Positions 9,016-17,898 are shown, numbered from the stretch's first letter. The stretch is 64,000 nucleotides of DNA from an uncultured Pelagibacteraceae bacterium (GCA_902555065.1 CACDQQ010000001.1:1-64000), one strand, 5' to 3'. Notes: generated by a model not told the origin, from the letters alone. Numbers and translations are program-made.

Positions 9016-9029
9016 AATCAGTACTGATT
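9016..9029. promoter_or_regulatory. 14-bp perfect palindrome between divergent operons (possible operator)
   Basis: AATCAGTACTGATT is a perfect 14-bp palindrome about 30 bp upstream of the DUF1989-GcvT start and about 95 bp upstream of the betaine binding-protein start. It includes central G/C pairs, so it is less likely than plain AT palindromes to be chance. A dimeric repressor or activator could bind here; none is identified. Confidence 0.35.
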
Positions 9030-9060
9030 TATTCTTAAAACTAATTATCACTAATTTAAA

Positions 9061-11400
9061 ATGTTGGAAGAGAATTTAAGAATAAATGAACCTGGTTTAA
9101 ATGTTTTGCCACCTGGAGTTGAAAGATATGTAATTAATGGTGGTGGACTTACAGGAGTTCAGATTTTTCCAGATGATGAAATTGAAATTATTAATAATGA
9201 AGGAAATCAAATTTGCGAAATAGTTGTTTTTAATTCTGATGGAAATTCAGATCCATCGATTTTAAATTTAAAATCTTCTAAATCAGAAAATGATATAATC
9301 AAAATTTTAAATAGAAAAGAAGAAAGTTCAAAAATTGCATTGCGTCAATTAGAAAAAAGAAATCTTAAAATTGCAAAGTCTAAATCTTCAATCCTTTTTG
9401 ATAAAGAAACTCCACCAGGAGAAAAAATTAAAATTAGTTCAAAAGATAAATGTTATTGTATTTTTTCTGCCCCTGGGAATGATATGTTGGTTCATGAACA
9501 AAATCCTCCTACAGAATTAACTTTATTTATTAAAAGAAATAATATTGTTGACTATAAAGAACATAGAATAATTCCAGATCCAATTTTTGATCCTCTAGAT
9601 GAAAAAAATATTGCAAAACAATCTGCGATTTCTTTTGAAGTTAAAGAAGGAGATTATATTCAAATAATTTGTCCAACTGGTAGACAATGTTCAGATTTTG
9701 TTGCTTTTGATACAGCTAAATTGGGTAAAGGTATTGAGAAAGGTTTAGATTGGCAAACAACTAGGACCTTTATGGGAAATACATTTCCAGGACCAGGATT
9801 GTATTCAAAATTTTATGATACAGACCATGAACCTTTGGTAGAAGTAATAAGAGATACTGTTGGTAGACATGATACTTTTAATCTTGCTTGTACATCGAAG
9901 TATTACGAAGATGCTGGTTATTTTGGGCATCCAAATTGCTCAGATAACTTAAGTGGTGCTATGGAAAATTTTGGGGTTAATAGACAAAAGGGATGGCACG
10001 CTATAAATTTATTTTTTAATACATCAGCAGGAGGCTTAAATACCGTACTTTCTGATGAGTCATTTGCTAGACCTGGAGATTATGTAATATTAAGAGCTTT
10101 AAAAGATTTAACCTGCGGAACATCAGCCTGTCCAAGTGATATAGATCCATGTAATTCATGGAACCCTACAGATATTTTTGTTAGAACTTACGAAAAAAAA
10201 AGAGAATTTACAAAATCTTTTGCATTTAGAATGAAACCAGACTCAGAATTAAAACTAACAAAAAATACAGGATTTTATGAAAGAACTTCTAAGTTAACAA
10301 GAAACTTTGTTGATGCTAGAGGATATTGGCTACCCAATGATTACACTAAACACGGAGTAATAAATGAATATACAGCGTGTAGAGAAAAAGCAGTTTTAAT
10401 TGATTTATCTTCTTTAAGAAAATTTGAAATATTAGGTCCAGATGCAGAAGAATTAATGGACTATACTTTAACTAGAAATGTTAAAAAATTGTCAGTTGGA
10501 CAAATTGTTTATTCTTCGATGTGTTATGAAAATGGTTCTATGTTTGATGATGGAACATTGTTAAAAATGAGTGATCATGGATTTAGATGGGTATGTGGTG
10601 ATGAATACGCAGGTGAATGGTTAAAAGAACAAGCAAAAAAGAAAAAATTTAATGTTTTAGTTAAAAACTCTACTGATCAAATAAATAATATTTCTCTACA
10701 AGGACCAAACAGTAGAAAAATTTTAGAAAAGTTTATTTTTACTCCACCAACACAACCTTCTATTTCAGAATTACAATGGTTTAGGTTTACAATCTGTAGA
10801 GTAAAAGAACTTAGTGGAATTCCATTAATGGTTTCTAGAACTGGATACACAGGCGAGTTAGGATACGAAATATGGTGTCACCCTTCAGATGCACCAGCGG
10901 TTTGGGATGTGCTTATGGAAGCTGGCAAAGATGAAGGAATAATACCTGCTGGTTTTGGAGCATTAGATTTATTAAGAATTGAAGCTGGACTAATATTATT
11001 TGGTAATGAATTTGACGGCCAAGTTGACCCTTTTGAAGCTGGTGTTGGATTTACGGTTCCTTTAAAAACAAAAACAGCAGATTTCATTGGTAAAGAAGCA
11101 TTAATAAAGAGAAAAGAAAATCCGCAAAAGAAATTAGTTGGATTAGAACTTGTAGGCAAAGAAAAAGCTAATCACGGTGATTGCGTTCACATTGGAAGAT
11201 CCCAAGTTGGCGTAGTTACAAGCGGATGTCTATCTCCTACTTTGAATAAAAATATTGCTTTGTGCAGAATTGATGTGGGTCATTCAGAAATAGGTATGAA
11301 CGTTGAAGTCGGTAAAATTGATGGACATCAAAAAAGAATACCTGCTAAAATTGTTGGTTTCCCGCATTACGATCCTCAAAAAACACGTGTAAAATCTTAA
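9061..11400 (+). CDS. DUF1989 - GcvT fusion protein (folate-dependent aminomethyltransferase-like)
   Basis: A 779-residue cytoplasmic protein with an unusual order. Residues 1-180 form a beta-rich region that may be a degenerate DUF1989 copy. Residues about 186-378 are a full DUF1989 domain with QCSDFVAFD, GHPNCSDNL and ACPSDIDPCNSWNPTD, whose cysteines (about 293, 352, 357, 364) match the conserved metal-site type of that family. Residues about 400-779 are a complete GcvT/aminomethyltransferase fold (SRTGYTGELGYEIW, LDLLRIEAGLILFGNEF, FIGKEAL). DUF1989 includes the carboxyguanidine deiminase subunits (former urea carboxylase-associated proteins), while GcvT folds pass one-carbon units to tetrahydrofolate. 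First gene of the methylated-amine cluster. Substrate unknown; demethylation of an N-methyl compound is my inference. Confidence 0.83.
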   Translation: MLEENLRINEPGLNVLPPGVERYVINGGGLTGVQIFPDDEIEIINNEGNQICEIVVFNSDGNSDPSILNLKSSKSENDIIKILNRKEESSKIALRQLEKRNLKIAKSKSSILFDKETPPGEKIKISSKDKCYCIFSAPGNDMLVHEQNPPTELTLFIKRNNIVDYKEHRIIPDPIFDPLDEKNIAKQSAISFEVKEGDYIQIICPTGRQCSDFVAFDTAKLGKGIEKGLDWQTTRTFMGNTFPGPGLYSKFYDTDHEPLVEVIRDTVGRHDTFNLACTSKYYEDAGYFGHPNCSDNLSGAMENFGVNRQKGWHAINLFFNTSAGGLNTVLSDESFARPGDYVILRALKDLTCGTSACPSDIDPCNSWNPTDIFVRTYEKKREFTKSFAFRMKPDSELKLTKNTGFYERTSKLTRNFVDARGYWLPNDYTKHGVINEYTACREKAVLIDLSSLRKFEILGPDAEELMDYTLTRNVKKLSVGQIVYSSMCYENGSMFDDGTLLKMSDHGFRWVCGDEYAGEWLKEQAKKKKFNVLVKNSTDQINNISLQGPNSRKILEKFIFTPPTQPSISELQWFRFTICRVKELSGIPLMVSRTGYTGELGYEIWCHPSDAPAVWDVLMEAGKDEGIIPAGFGALDLLRIEAGLILFGNEFDGQVDPFEAGVGFTVPLKTKTADFIGKEALIKRKENPQKKLVGLELVGKEKANHGDCVHIGRSQVGVVTSGCLSPTLNKNIALCRIDVGHSEIGMNVEVGKIDGHQKRIPAKIVGFPHYDPQKTRVKS

Positions 11401-11750
11401 TGTCAAAATCATCAAAGGATTTACTGGAATTTTGGGAAGATCAAATGAAACTGTCCCATACATCCAGTAATTACTTTTTCAGAAAGTCTCCTTCACATTA
11501 TCACATGATGTTGATTGTGATGAATTCCTATAAATTAAATGAAAACCTATCTGTCGAAGAACTTAAGACTAGACTTTTCAAAACCTCTAGACCCAAATCT
11601 GCACTCATGATCAAAGAAGCTTGTGATAAAGAATTTTTTTACCTCAAGAAAACCGGAAATGACCATAGAAAAAAGTACGTTTTACCCACACAGAATTTTG
11701 TTAATGAATTTAACGAATATTTGAAAACTCTCAAAAATTTGAGTTTTTAA
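11400..11750 (+). CDS. Small winged-helix-like protein (possible MarR-type regulator)
   Basis: A 116-residue protein whose ATG overlaps the preceding stop (TAATG), so it is translationally coupled to the fusion gene. The middle (about 48-105) reads like a winged helix: a helical segment LSVEELKTRLFKTSRPKS, a second helix with KEACDKEFFYLKK, then a basic turn NDHRKKYVLP resembling the wing of MarR-type regulators. The N-terminal 45 residues would be the dimerisation helix. Codon use is a little richer in C-ending codons than its neighbours. A local regulator of the methylated-amine cluster is plausible; the family call is tentative. A weak AT-rich hairpin covers its last codons (11724-11747). 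Confidence 0.6.
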   Translation: MSKSSKDLLEFWEDQMKLSHTSSNYFFRKSPSHYHMMLIVMNSYKLNENLSVEELKTRLFKTSRPKSALMIKEACDKEFFYLKKTGNDHRKKYVLPTQNFVNEFNEYLKTLKNLSF

Positions 11751-11839
11751 TTAAAAATCTAATAAATATTTAGAATTTATATAAATTATATATAAAAATT
11801 ATTATATTCTTTCTTTTGCTAAAAAATTAAAGTTGATCC

Positions 11840-13168
11840 ATGTCGTTACCGACAAAAGCAAAAGTTGTAATAATTGGTGGAGGAATTCACGGGTTAAGTA
11901 CTGCTTGGAAACTTTCCGAAAAATATAAAAATCCAAACGATGTAGTTGTCCTAGAAAAAAAAGACACTGCTGCAGGTGCAAGTGGAATTGCATGTGGAGT
12001 TGTTAGAAATAATTATTTTCAACCAGCAATGAGAGAATTAATGGCTCATTCAGTTAGTGTTTGGGAAAGTGATCCAGAGGCATTTAAATATAATGCTGTT
12101 GGCTATATGCAAATTTCTCCAGAAGTAATGCATAAAGATGTTGCAAGTATTTATGAACAACAAAAAGCTATTGGATATGAATCAGAATTTATAGAAGGTG
12201 AAAAAGATTGCATGAAATATATGCAAGGAATTTTTAGTGATTGGCAAGCAAAAGGTATTACATCAGTCTTGCATGAAAAAAAAGGTGGATATGCATTTAA
12301 TAAGGACTCAATTAAAGCACTAGAGAAAAAAGCAAATTCAAACGGTGTAAACGTTCATAAAGGAGTAAAGGTTACAGGTTTTAAAAGAGGGAGCAACAGC
12401 AATGCAATTACTGGCGTGGTTACAGATAAAGGTACAATTGATTGTGATCAGGTAGTTATTGGAGCAGGACCATGGGTAAGAGATTTTTGGAATATGTTGG
12501 AGTTACCAAAAACTACTAACATAAAAGATGCTAAAAATGGAAAAATGCATGAAGTTGAAATGTGGAAGTACTGGTTTTTACAAGAAGGTGTATTGGGTGT
12601 AGATGCAGATTATTTAAAAACTAATGAAGGTAAACCGCCTCCAGTAATTCATGTTGATACAGATGCACCACTTTATTCTGACAAAGATGGTAAAATAATT
12701 ACAGAAGACTTATGGGGTATATATTATAAACCTGATATTGAAGGATTGGGAGTTCAAGGTGGAACATCACCTTACATTGTTCAAAAACATTTTGATGAAG
12801 TTAATGTTGACCCATATGGAATTGACTCTCCTGAATATCAAACTACTGATAAATTTTCTGATATGTGGACTTCAGCACTTGCACATATTCAGAAACGTTT
12901 TGTTGGTAAATCTCATTTGTATAGAAAGGGACCATCAGGAGGATTGGGTTGTTTAACTCCAGATTCATTCCCGATATTCGATAGATTTTTTGAAAATGTT
13001 TACATGATTGCAGATGCAAATCATGGTTATAAAATGATAGGTGTTGGGCACCTTGTTGCACAAGAAATTTTAGGTCAAGAAAGTGAATTACTAAAACCGT
13101 TCAGGTTCGATAGATATGAGAAAGGCAAACTTCATCCGACATCGAACAGTCCGTTTCCTTGGAGTTAA
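11840..13168 (+). CDS. FAD-dependent amine oxidase/dehydrogenase, sarcosine oxidase beta subunit-like
   Basis: A 442-residue DAO-superfamily flavoprotein. The dinucleotide-binding motif VVIIGGGIHGLSTAWKL sits at residues 9-25, a VVLEK acidic end of the second strand follows, and GPSGGLGCLTPDSFPI plus DANHGYKMIGVGHL near the C-terminus are typical of sarcosine oxidase beta/N-methylglutamate dehydrogenase-type subunits. It would oxidise a secondary amine, releasing formaldehyde or methylene-tetrahydrofolate with a GcvT partner. It lies directly upstream of gmaS and mgsABC, which points to N-methylglutamate as substrate. No alpha, gamma or delta subunit genes of a heterotetrameric enzyme are nearby; dimethylglycine or sarcosine remain alternatives. 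Confidence 0.82.
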   Translation: MSLPTKAKVVIIGGGIHGLSTAWKLSEKYKNPNDVVVLEKKDTAAGASGIACGVVRNNYFQPAMRELMAHSVSVWESDPEAFKYNAVGYMQISPEVMHKDVASIYEQQKAIGYESEFIEGEKDCMKYMQGIFSDWQAKGITSVLHEKKGGYAFNKDSIKALEKKANSNGVNVHKGVKVTGFKRGSNSNAITGVVTDKGTIDCDQVVIGAGPWVRDFWNMLELPKTTNIKDAKNGKMHEVEMWKYWFLQEGVLGVDADYLKTNEGKPPPVIHVDTDAPLYSDKDGKIITEDLWGIYYKPDIEGLGVQGGTSPYIVQKHFDEVNVDPYGIDSPEYQTTDKFSDMWTSALAHIQKRFVGKSHLYRKGPSGGLGCLTPDSFPIFDRFFENVYMIADANHGYKMIGVGHLVAQEILGQESELLKPFRFDRYEKGKLHPTSNSPFPWS

Positions 13169-13193
13169 TTTATCTAAGTAGACAAACGTTTTT

Positions 13194-13230
13194 TTTTCAG
13201 TTACCTTTTTGATCTGAAAATTCAAAGGGG
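13194..13230 (+). promoter_or_regulatory. Candidate H-type pseudoknot/riboswitch-like leader of gmaS
   Basis: A 7-bp stem TTTTCAG (13194-13200) with CTGAAAA (13214-13220) encloses a 13-nt loop. Loop bases CCTTT (13204-13208) are complementary to AAAGG (13224-13228), the start of the ribosome site that leads into the gmaS ATG at 13236. Folding as a pseudoknot would hide the ribosome site, the logic used by small translational riboswitches. Connecting loops are 3, 5 and 3 nt; the last is tight for a 7-bp stem. It does not match SAM-II, SAM-V, preQ1 or glutamine riboswitch cores that I know. Confidence 0.4.
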
Positions 13231-13235
13231 GAAGA

Positions 13236-14705
13236 ATGACGGATCTTGAAAAACACGTAAACCAACCAGGTAGAGCTAAACTCGTCAAAAAGGTTAGAGA
13301 AAAAATAAACGAATTAGGAATTACTTATATCTATTATCAATTTATTTCAGTAACTGGAAGAGTTGTTGGAAAAGGAATACCAGCAGACCACTGGGAAAGA
13401 ACTGCAGAAAAAGGTTTTCAATTAGTTTATGGAGCAACAGCAAATTTATTTTTAGATCGTCATAATAATTATATTGGATATGGTCCAGAAGCTATGGAAT
13501 TGGTAGGAATACCTGATCCAGAAACTTTTGTTCAATTGCCTTGGGATAAGAGAGTTGGAAGAGTTTTTGTTACTTGTTTTAGAAATAGAGAAGAAAGAAA
13601 AAATCCAGGTGGTCATTTAACAAGTGACTGCAGAGGTAATCTTAGAATTTTCATGAATGAGTTCAAAAAGAAACATGGATTAGAATTAAGAGTTGGAACA
13701 GAGCCTGAAATGATGTGGTTAACAAAAAATCCTGACGGAACTCCAACTGGACAAGGTTTCTCAAAACCTTTCTGTTATCATATTGATCAATTTGAATCAT
13801 TAAGACCTGTGTTTATGAAGGTTATTGAATACGCAAAAGCGATGGGTCTTGATATGATCCAAGGTGACCATGAAGATGCTCCTGGTCAATTAGAGCTTAA
13901 CTGGACATTTGATAATGTTTTAAGAAATGCTGATAGATTATCTACGTATAGACAAATTTGTGCTCAAGTAGCAAGAGAACATAATCTTATAGCTTGCTTT
14001 ATGACTAAACCATTTATGGGAGTTTCAGCAAGTGGATGTCACACCAACATGTCTTTGTGGAAAGGTGGAAAAGTATCAGTAAACAAATTGGGTAACAAAA
14101 AACTTCCAGGAGTAGAAGAAGTCTTTAGCTATGTATCCGGTGGAACTAATACTTTCATGCCAGATACTAAGGATATGCAATTGCCTGGAAAGATTGGATT
14201 ACAATCAATTGCAGGGATAATGAAACACTTACCAGCTTTAACAGCAATTGGTTCTTCGACAGTGAACTCATATAGAAGATTATGGGATCAAGGTTTTTGG
14301 GCACCAGTATATGCTGACTGGGGTTATCAAAATAGAACATGTGGTCTAAGAGTATCTGCTCCAGGTAGATTTGAGTACAGATCAGTTGACTCTATGCATA
14401 ATCCATATTTATTAGGTGCAGCATTACTTAAAGCTTGTGATGAAGGAATATCTAAAAAAATGAAACCAGCCAAACCTGAGTCTAGAAATATATATGAAGC
14501 TCAAAAAGCTGGTAAAGATGTTAAAAAACTTCCACTAAGTTTAGGTGAAGCTTTAGATAGATTGGCGGAAGATGAGGTAATAAAATCATCAATGCCAGAT
14601 GAAATGTATAAAGTATTTAATTGGTACAAACGAGATGAGTGGGAAAAATTCTTGGGTGCAACAACACAATGGGATCTTGATACTTATCTGGATTGTTTAC
14701 CATAA
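13236..14705 (+). CDS. gmaS: Gamma-glutamylmethylamide synthetase-like (glutamine synthetase family)
   Basis: A 489-residue glutamine-synthetase-fold ligase. Family features include the glutamate/metal motif VGTEPEMMW, the GDHEDAPGQLELNW segment, the SASGCHTNMSLW ATP/metal segment and GRFEYRSVDSMHNPYLLGA near the C-terminus. In this genomic setting, just ahead of mgsABC, the reaction is most likely ATP-dependent joining of glutamate and methylamine to gamma-glutamylmethylamide rather than glutamine synthesis. A strong AAAGGGGGAAG ribosome site precedes the ATG and a candidate regulatory fold overlaps it. It starts 67 bp after the flavoprotein stop. A plain type III glutamine synthetase is the alternative. 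Confidence 0.87.
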   Translation: MTDLEKHVNQPGRAKLVKKVREKINELGITYIYYQFISVTGRVVGKGIPADHWERTAEKGFQLVYGATANLFLDRHNNYIGYGPEAMELVGIPDPETFVQLPWDKRVGRVFVTCFRNREERKNPGGHLTSDCRGNLRIFMNEFKKKHGLELRVGTEPEMMWLTKNPDGTPTGQGFSKPFCYHIDQFESLRPVFMKVIEYAKAMGLDMIQGDHEDAPGQLELNWTFDNVLRNADRLSTYRQICAQVAREHNLIACFMTKPFMGVSASGCHTNMSLWKGGKVSVNKLGNKKLPGVEEVFSYVSGGTNTFMPDTKDMQLPGKIGLQSIAGIMKHLPALTAIGSSTVNSYRRLWDQGFWAPVYADWGYQNRTCGLRVSAPGRFEYRSVDSMHNPYLLGAALLKACDEGISKKMKPAKPESRNIYEAQKAGKDVKKLPLSLGEALDRLAEDEVIKSSMPDEMYKVFNWYKRDEWEKFLGATTQWDLDTYLDCLP

Positions 14706-14722
14706 TTTAATAAGGAAATTAT

Positions 14723-15664
14723 ATGTGCGGGATTGCAGGATTAATTCATAGAGGAAATACTTCAAACGTTGGTTTTGAACTTCAAGGTATGCTTCAAGCA
14801 TTAAAGCATAGAGGAGAAGATTCAACTGGATACGCTCTATACGGAAAAACTGACGGTCAAAATTTCATCATGCGATTTAAGGTTGGTGAAAATGTTGCAG
14901 AGGGAAGTTCTTCAGTAAAAGAAGATGTATCAGTTTATGACGAAAGAAAAAAAATTGTTGATTCTTATCTTTCTGAGCTAGGCGCTAAAGTAATAAAAGA
15001 AGATAGAATTCTTCCTTATTCATTACGATATGAAATTCAGTATGACAAAGATTTAATGGAATTTTCTCAAAAAATAGAAAGTGTTGAAGGTGTAGAAATA
15101 TTATCTATGGGAAAATCTCTAGAAGTAATTAAAGATCTAGGAAACGCTGAAGTTGTTTGTAACAGATATAATTTAGATAAAGTTGTCGGGACACATGCAA
15201 TTGGTCATGCTAGGATGGCAACAGAGTCGGGAGTGGATATTAAATCTGCTCACCCATTTTGGGGTTATCCTTTTAGCGATGTGTCAGTCGTTCATAATGG
15301 ACAATTAACAAACTATTGGAACAATAGAAGAGTATTGGAAAACAAGGGCATGAGATTTATGTCAGAATGTGACTCTGAATTAATCGCTGTATATCTTGCA
15401 GAAAAAATGAGAAATGGAGCTACATTAGAAGAGGGAATGAAAGAGTCTCTCGTCGGTTTAGATGGGGTATTTACTTATTTTGTTGCTACAAAAGATAGCT
15501 TAGGAATGGCGAAAGATACAATGGCTGCAAAACCACTAGTATTGTATGAGTCAGATGATTTAGTTGCAATGGGGTCAGAGGAAATTGCAATAAGATCAAT
15601 ATTACCACAAGAAATCGAAACTTATGATCCTTTTGATGGAGAAGTTAAAGTATGGCAAATTTAA
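14723..15664 (+). CDS. mgsA: N-methylglutamate synthase subunit A (class-II glutamine amidotransferase)
   Basis: A 313-residue amidotransferase domain equivalent to the N-terminal domain of glutamate synthase. The protein begins MCGIAGLIHRG, so Cys2 becomes the N-terminal nucleophile after methionine removal; HARMATESG and VVHNGQLTNYW complete the Ntn-hydrolase site. In the N-methylglutamate pathway this subunit handles gamma-glutamylmethylamide and delivers methylamine. It starts 17 bp after gmaS with an AAGGA ribosome site and its end overlaps mgsB by 13 bp, so the subunits should be made together. Confidence 0.9.
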   Translation: MCGIAGLIHRGNTSNVGFELQGMLQALKHRGEDSTGYALYGKTDGQNFIMRFKVGENVAEGSSSVKEDVSVYDERKKIVDSYLSELGAKVIKEDRILPYSLRYEIQYDKDLMEFSQKIESVEGVEILSMGKSLEVIKDLGNAEVVCNRYNLDKVVGTHAIGHARMATESGVDIKSAHPFWGYPFSDVSVVHNGQLTNYWNNRRVLENKGMRFMSECDSELIAVYLAEKMRNGATLEEGMKESLVGLDGVFTYFVATKDSLGMAKDTMAAKPLVLYESDDLVAMGSEEIAIRSILPQEIETYDPFDGEVKVWQI

Positions 15665-16506
15665 AAACATCAGAAAAAAAAAGTAAAGCTCAATCAATGG
15701 GACTTCATACAGAAGTCTTAACTGGAAAAACACAACAAAAATTTTTTAATCCAGATGAGGCAGAGAATTTTTATTACTTTGGGACATATGATGTAGATTT
15801 TAATAAAAGAACTGAGATTGACGTTAAGAACATGGATTGTCGTGAAGCAAATAAAAAAATTGATGAATTAATGAAAGATGGATACGGAACTATTGTAATA
15901 AAGAACCCACAGGGAAAACATAGCTTGGGAGTTGGAATTCTCAATAAATTAAATTTAATATTTGAAGGTAGTTTGGGTTACTTTGGGTGTGGATCAATGG
16001 ATGGTCCTATTGTTAGAATTAATGGAAGAGTGGGATGGTCATGTGCAGAAAATATGATGGCGGGAAAAGTAGTAATTGAAAAAAATGCAGGGTCTTGTTT
16101 TGGTGCGGCAATTAGAGGTGGAGATCTGATATGCAAAGGAAGCGTAGGTGCCAGAACAGGAATTGATCAAAAAGGTGGGACAATAATTATTGGCGGAGAT
16201 GCTGGTGCTTTTACAGGTTTTATGATGCAGAGAGGGCGAATTATTATTCTTGGAGATGTTGGAATAAATTTAGGAGATTCTATGTATGATGGGACAATTT
16301 TTGTAGGTGGAAAAATTGGATCATTTGGTAGTGATGCTGTCGAAGCTAAATTAACTGATTCAGATCAAGATTGGCTTAAAAGAAAATTAAAGGTTGCGGA
16401 GATCGGAGAAAACTTCGATGTTTCTAAGATGACCAAAGTTGTAGCAGGAAAAAAACTTTGGAATTACGATGCTCTTGAACCTACAGAAAAAAAAGGAGCA
16501 ATTTAA
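15652..16506 (+). CDS. mgsB: N-methylglutamate synthase subunit B (GXGXG domain)
   Basis: A 284-residue protein matching the C-terminal GXGXG beta-helix of the large subunit of glutamate synthase. Repeated turns such as GSLGYFGCGSMDG, GRVGWSCAENMMAG, GGTIIIGGDAGAFTG and GGKIGSFGSDAVEA build the right-handed helix; it is structural rather than catalytic. The start overlaps the end of mgsA by 13 bp and the stop abuts mgsC. A stand-alone GXGXG protein between an amidotransferase and an FMN domain is the diagnostic order of the mgsABC operon. Confidence 0.9.
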   Translation: MANLKTSEKKSKAQSMGLHTEVLTGKTQQKFFNPDEAENFYYFGTYDVDFNKRTEIDVKNMDCREANKKIDELMKDGYGTIVIKNPQGKHSLGVGILNKLNLIFEGSLGYFGCGSMDGPIVRINGRVGWSCAENMMAGKVVIEKNAGSCFGAAIRGGDLICKGSVGARTGIDQKGGTIIIGGDAGAFTGFMMQRGRIIILGDVGINLGDSMYDGTIFVGGKIGSFGSDAVEAKLTDSDQDWLKRKLKVAEIGENFDVSKMTKVVAGKKLWNYDALEPTEKKGAI

Positions 16507-17898
16507 ATGGCAAAGAAAAAAAATGGTAATGGAAAATCAAACGGACATTCTAATGGTAATGGAATAGCTTCAAGAAACAAAAGTTTGTTGGGACACAACG
16601 CTATTTTTACCCCAGAAGTTATGGACGACATTCATATCAAAGCCGAATTAGGAAGATACAGAATGAGAGGAATGGCTTTGATGAAAAAGATACCTACTTT
16701 TGATGATCTAGTTTTCTTGCCAGGTACATTAACAAGATTTGTTATTGAAGGTTACAGAGAAAAATGTGAGACCAAAACTATTATTGGTCCAAGATGTGAA
16801 AATCCAATAGAGCTTGATATTCCAGTTTACATTACGGGAATGAGTTTTGGAGCTTTATCTTATGAAGCAAAGACTGCATTAGCTAGAGGTGCTACAATGG
16901 CTGGTAGCGCAACATGTTCTGGTGAAGGTGGAATGATACCAGATGAGAGAAGATATTCAGAAAAATGGTTTTATCAGTGCATACAATCAAGATACGGTTT
17001 TAACCCACACCATGCACAATTAGCTGATGGAATTGAGGTATTTATTGGACAAGGACAAAAAGTTGGAATGGGTGGTCATTTGATGGGTCAAAAAGTTACT
17101 GACCAAGTGGCAGAAATGAGATCGCTACCTGCAGGTATTGATCAAAGATCTCCAGCAAGACATCCTGATTGGCTGGGTCCAGATGATTTAGCTTTAAAAG
17201 TTCAAGAGCTTAGAGAATTAACAAAAAATAAAGTGCCAATTCAATTAAAACTTGGAGCAGCTAAAGTGTATGATGATGTAAGGATGGCAGCGAAATGCGA
17301 TCCAGATTCAATTTATCTTGATGGAATGGAGGGTTCAACAGGTGCTGGGCCACACATTGCAGCGGCAAACACAGGTATCCCAGGAATTGCTGGAATTAGA
17401 GAAGCAAGAAGAGCTTTGGATGATGTAGGTAAAACTGGAAAAGTAACTTTAATTTATGCCGGTGGTGTTAGAGATGGAGCAGATATGGCTAAAGCTTTAG
17501 CACTTGGTGCAGACGCAATTGCAATCGGAACAGGCGCAATGGTGGCTTTAAATTGCAATAAAGAAATACCAGAATCTAACTTTGAAAAAGAAATGGGTGT
17601 TCCCGCAGGTCATTGCTACCACTGTCACACGGGTAGATGTCCGGTAGGAGTTGCTACTCAAGATCCTAAATTAAGGAAAAGATTAAATCCTGATGATGCA
17701 GCATTAAGAGTGTATAATTACTTGCATGCGATGACATTGGAGGCTCAATTGTTGGCTAGAGCATGTGGAAAAACAAATATTCACTCACTAGAACCAGAAG
17801 ATATGGCTGCATTAACAATGGAGGCTTCTGCTTTAGCTAAAGTGCCTCTTGCAGGAACAAATCATACAGTAGGAGTTAAAGATTTCCATAAAATCTAA
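16507..17898 (+). CDS. mgsC: N-methylglutamate synthase subunit C (FMN and Fe-S domain)
   Basis: A 463-residue homologue of the FMN-binding synthase domain of glutamate synthase. It has the GMSFGALSYEAK segment, QLKLGAAKVYDDVRMAAKCDPDSIYLDG barrel strands (core QLKLGAAK), the AGGVRDGADMAKALALGADA phosphate-binding region, and the CYHCHTGRCPVGVATQ cysteine motif for the 3Fe-4S cluster. It would combine 2-oxoglutarate with methylamine from subunit A to give N-methylglutamate. The first 25 residues are a low-complexity Lys/Asn/Gly tail. The gene abuts mgsB with no gap and has an AGGAG ribosome site inside the mgsB end. Confidence 0.92.
   Translation: MAKKKNGNGKSNGHSNGNGIASRNKSLLGHNAIFTPEVMDDIHIKAELGRYRMRGMALMKKIPTFDDLVFLPGTLTRFVIEGYREKCETKTIIGPRCENPIELDIPVYITGMSFGALSYEAKTALARGATMAGSATCSGEGGMIPDERRYSEKWFYQCIQSRYGFNPHHAQLADGIEVFIGQGQKVGMGGHLMGQKVTDQVAEMRSLPAGIDQRSPARHPDWLGPDDLALKVQELRELTKNKVPIQLKLGAAKVYDDVRMAAKCDPDSIYLDGMEGSTGAGPHIAAANTGIPGIAGIREARRALDDVGKTGKVTLIYAGGVRDGADMAKALALGADAIAIGTGAMVALNCNKEIPESNFEKEMGVPAGHCYHCHTGRCPVGVATQDPKLRKRLNPDDAALRVYNYLHAMTLEAQLLARACGKTNIHSLEPEDMAALTMEASALAKVPLAGTNHTVGVKDFHKI

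Noticed and set aside
9000-9060. Glycine riboswitch before the GcvT fusion
   Set aside because: Glycine riboswitches occur before GcvT-related genes in marine bacteria, but the leader is short and lacks the conserved purine-rich cores.
11724-11747. Hairpin at the end of the winged-helix-like gene as a terminator
   Set aside because: The 7-bp stem is mostly A-T and lies inside the coding region; at most weak termination.
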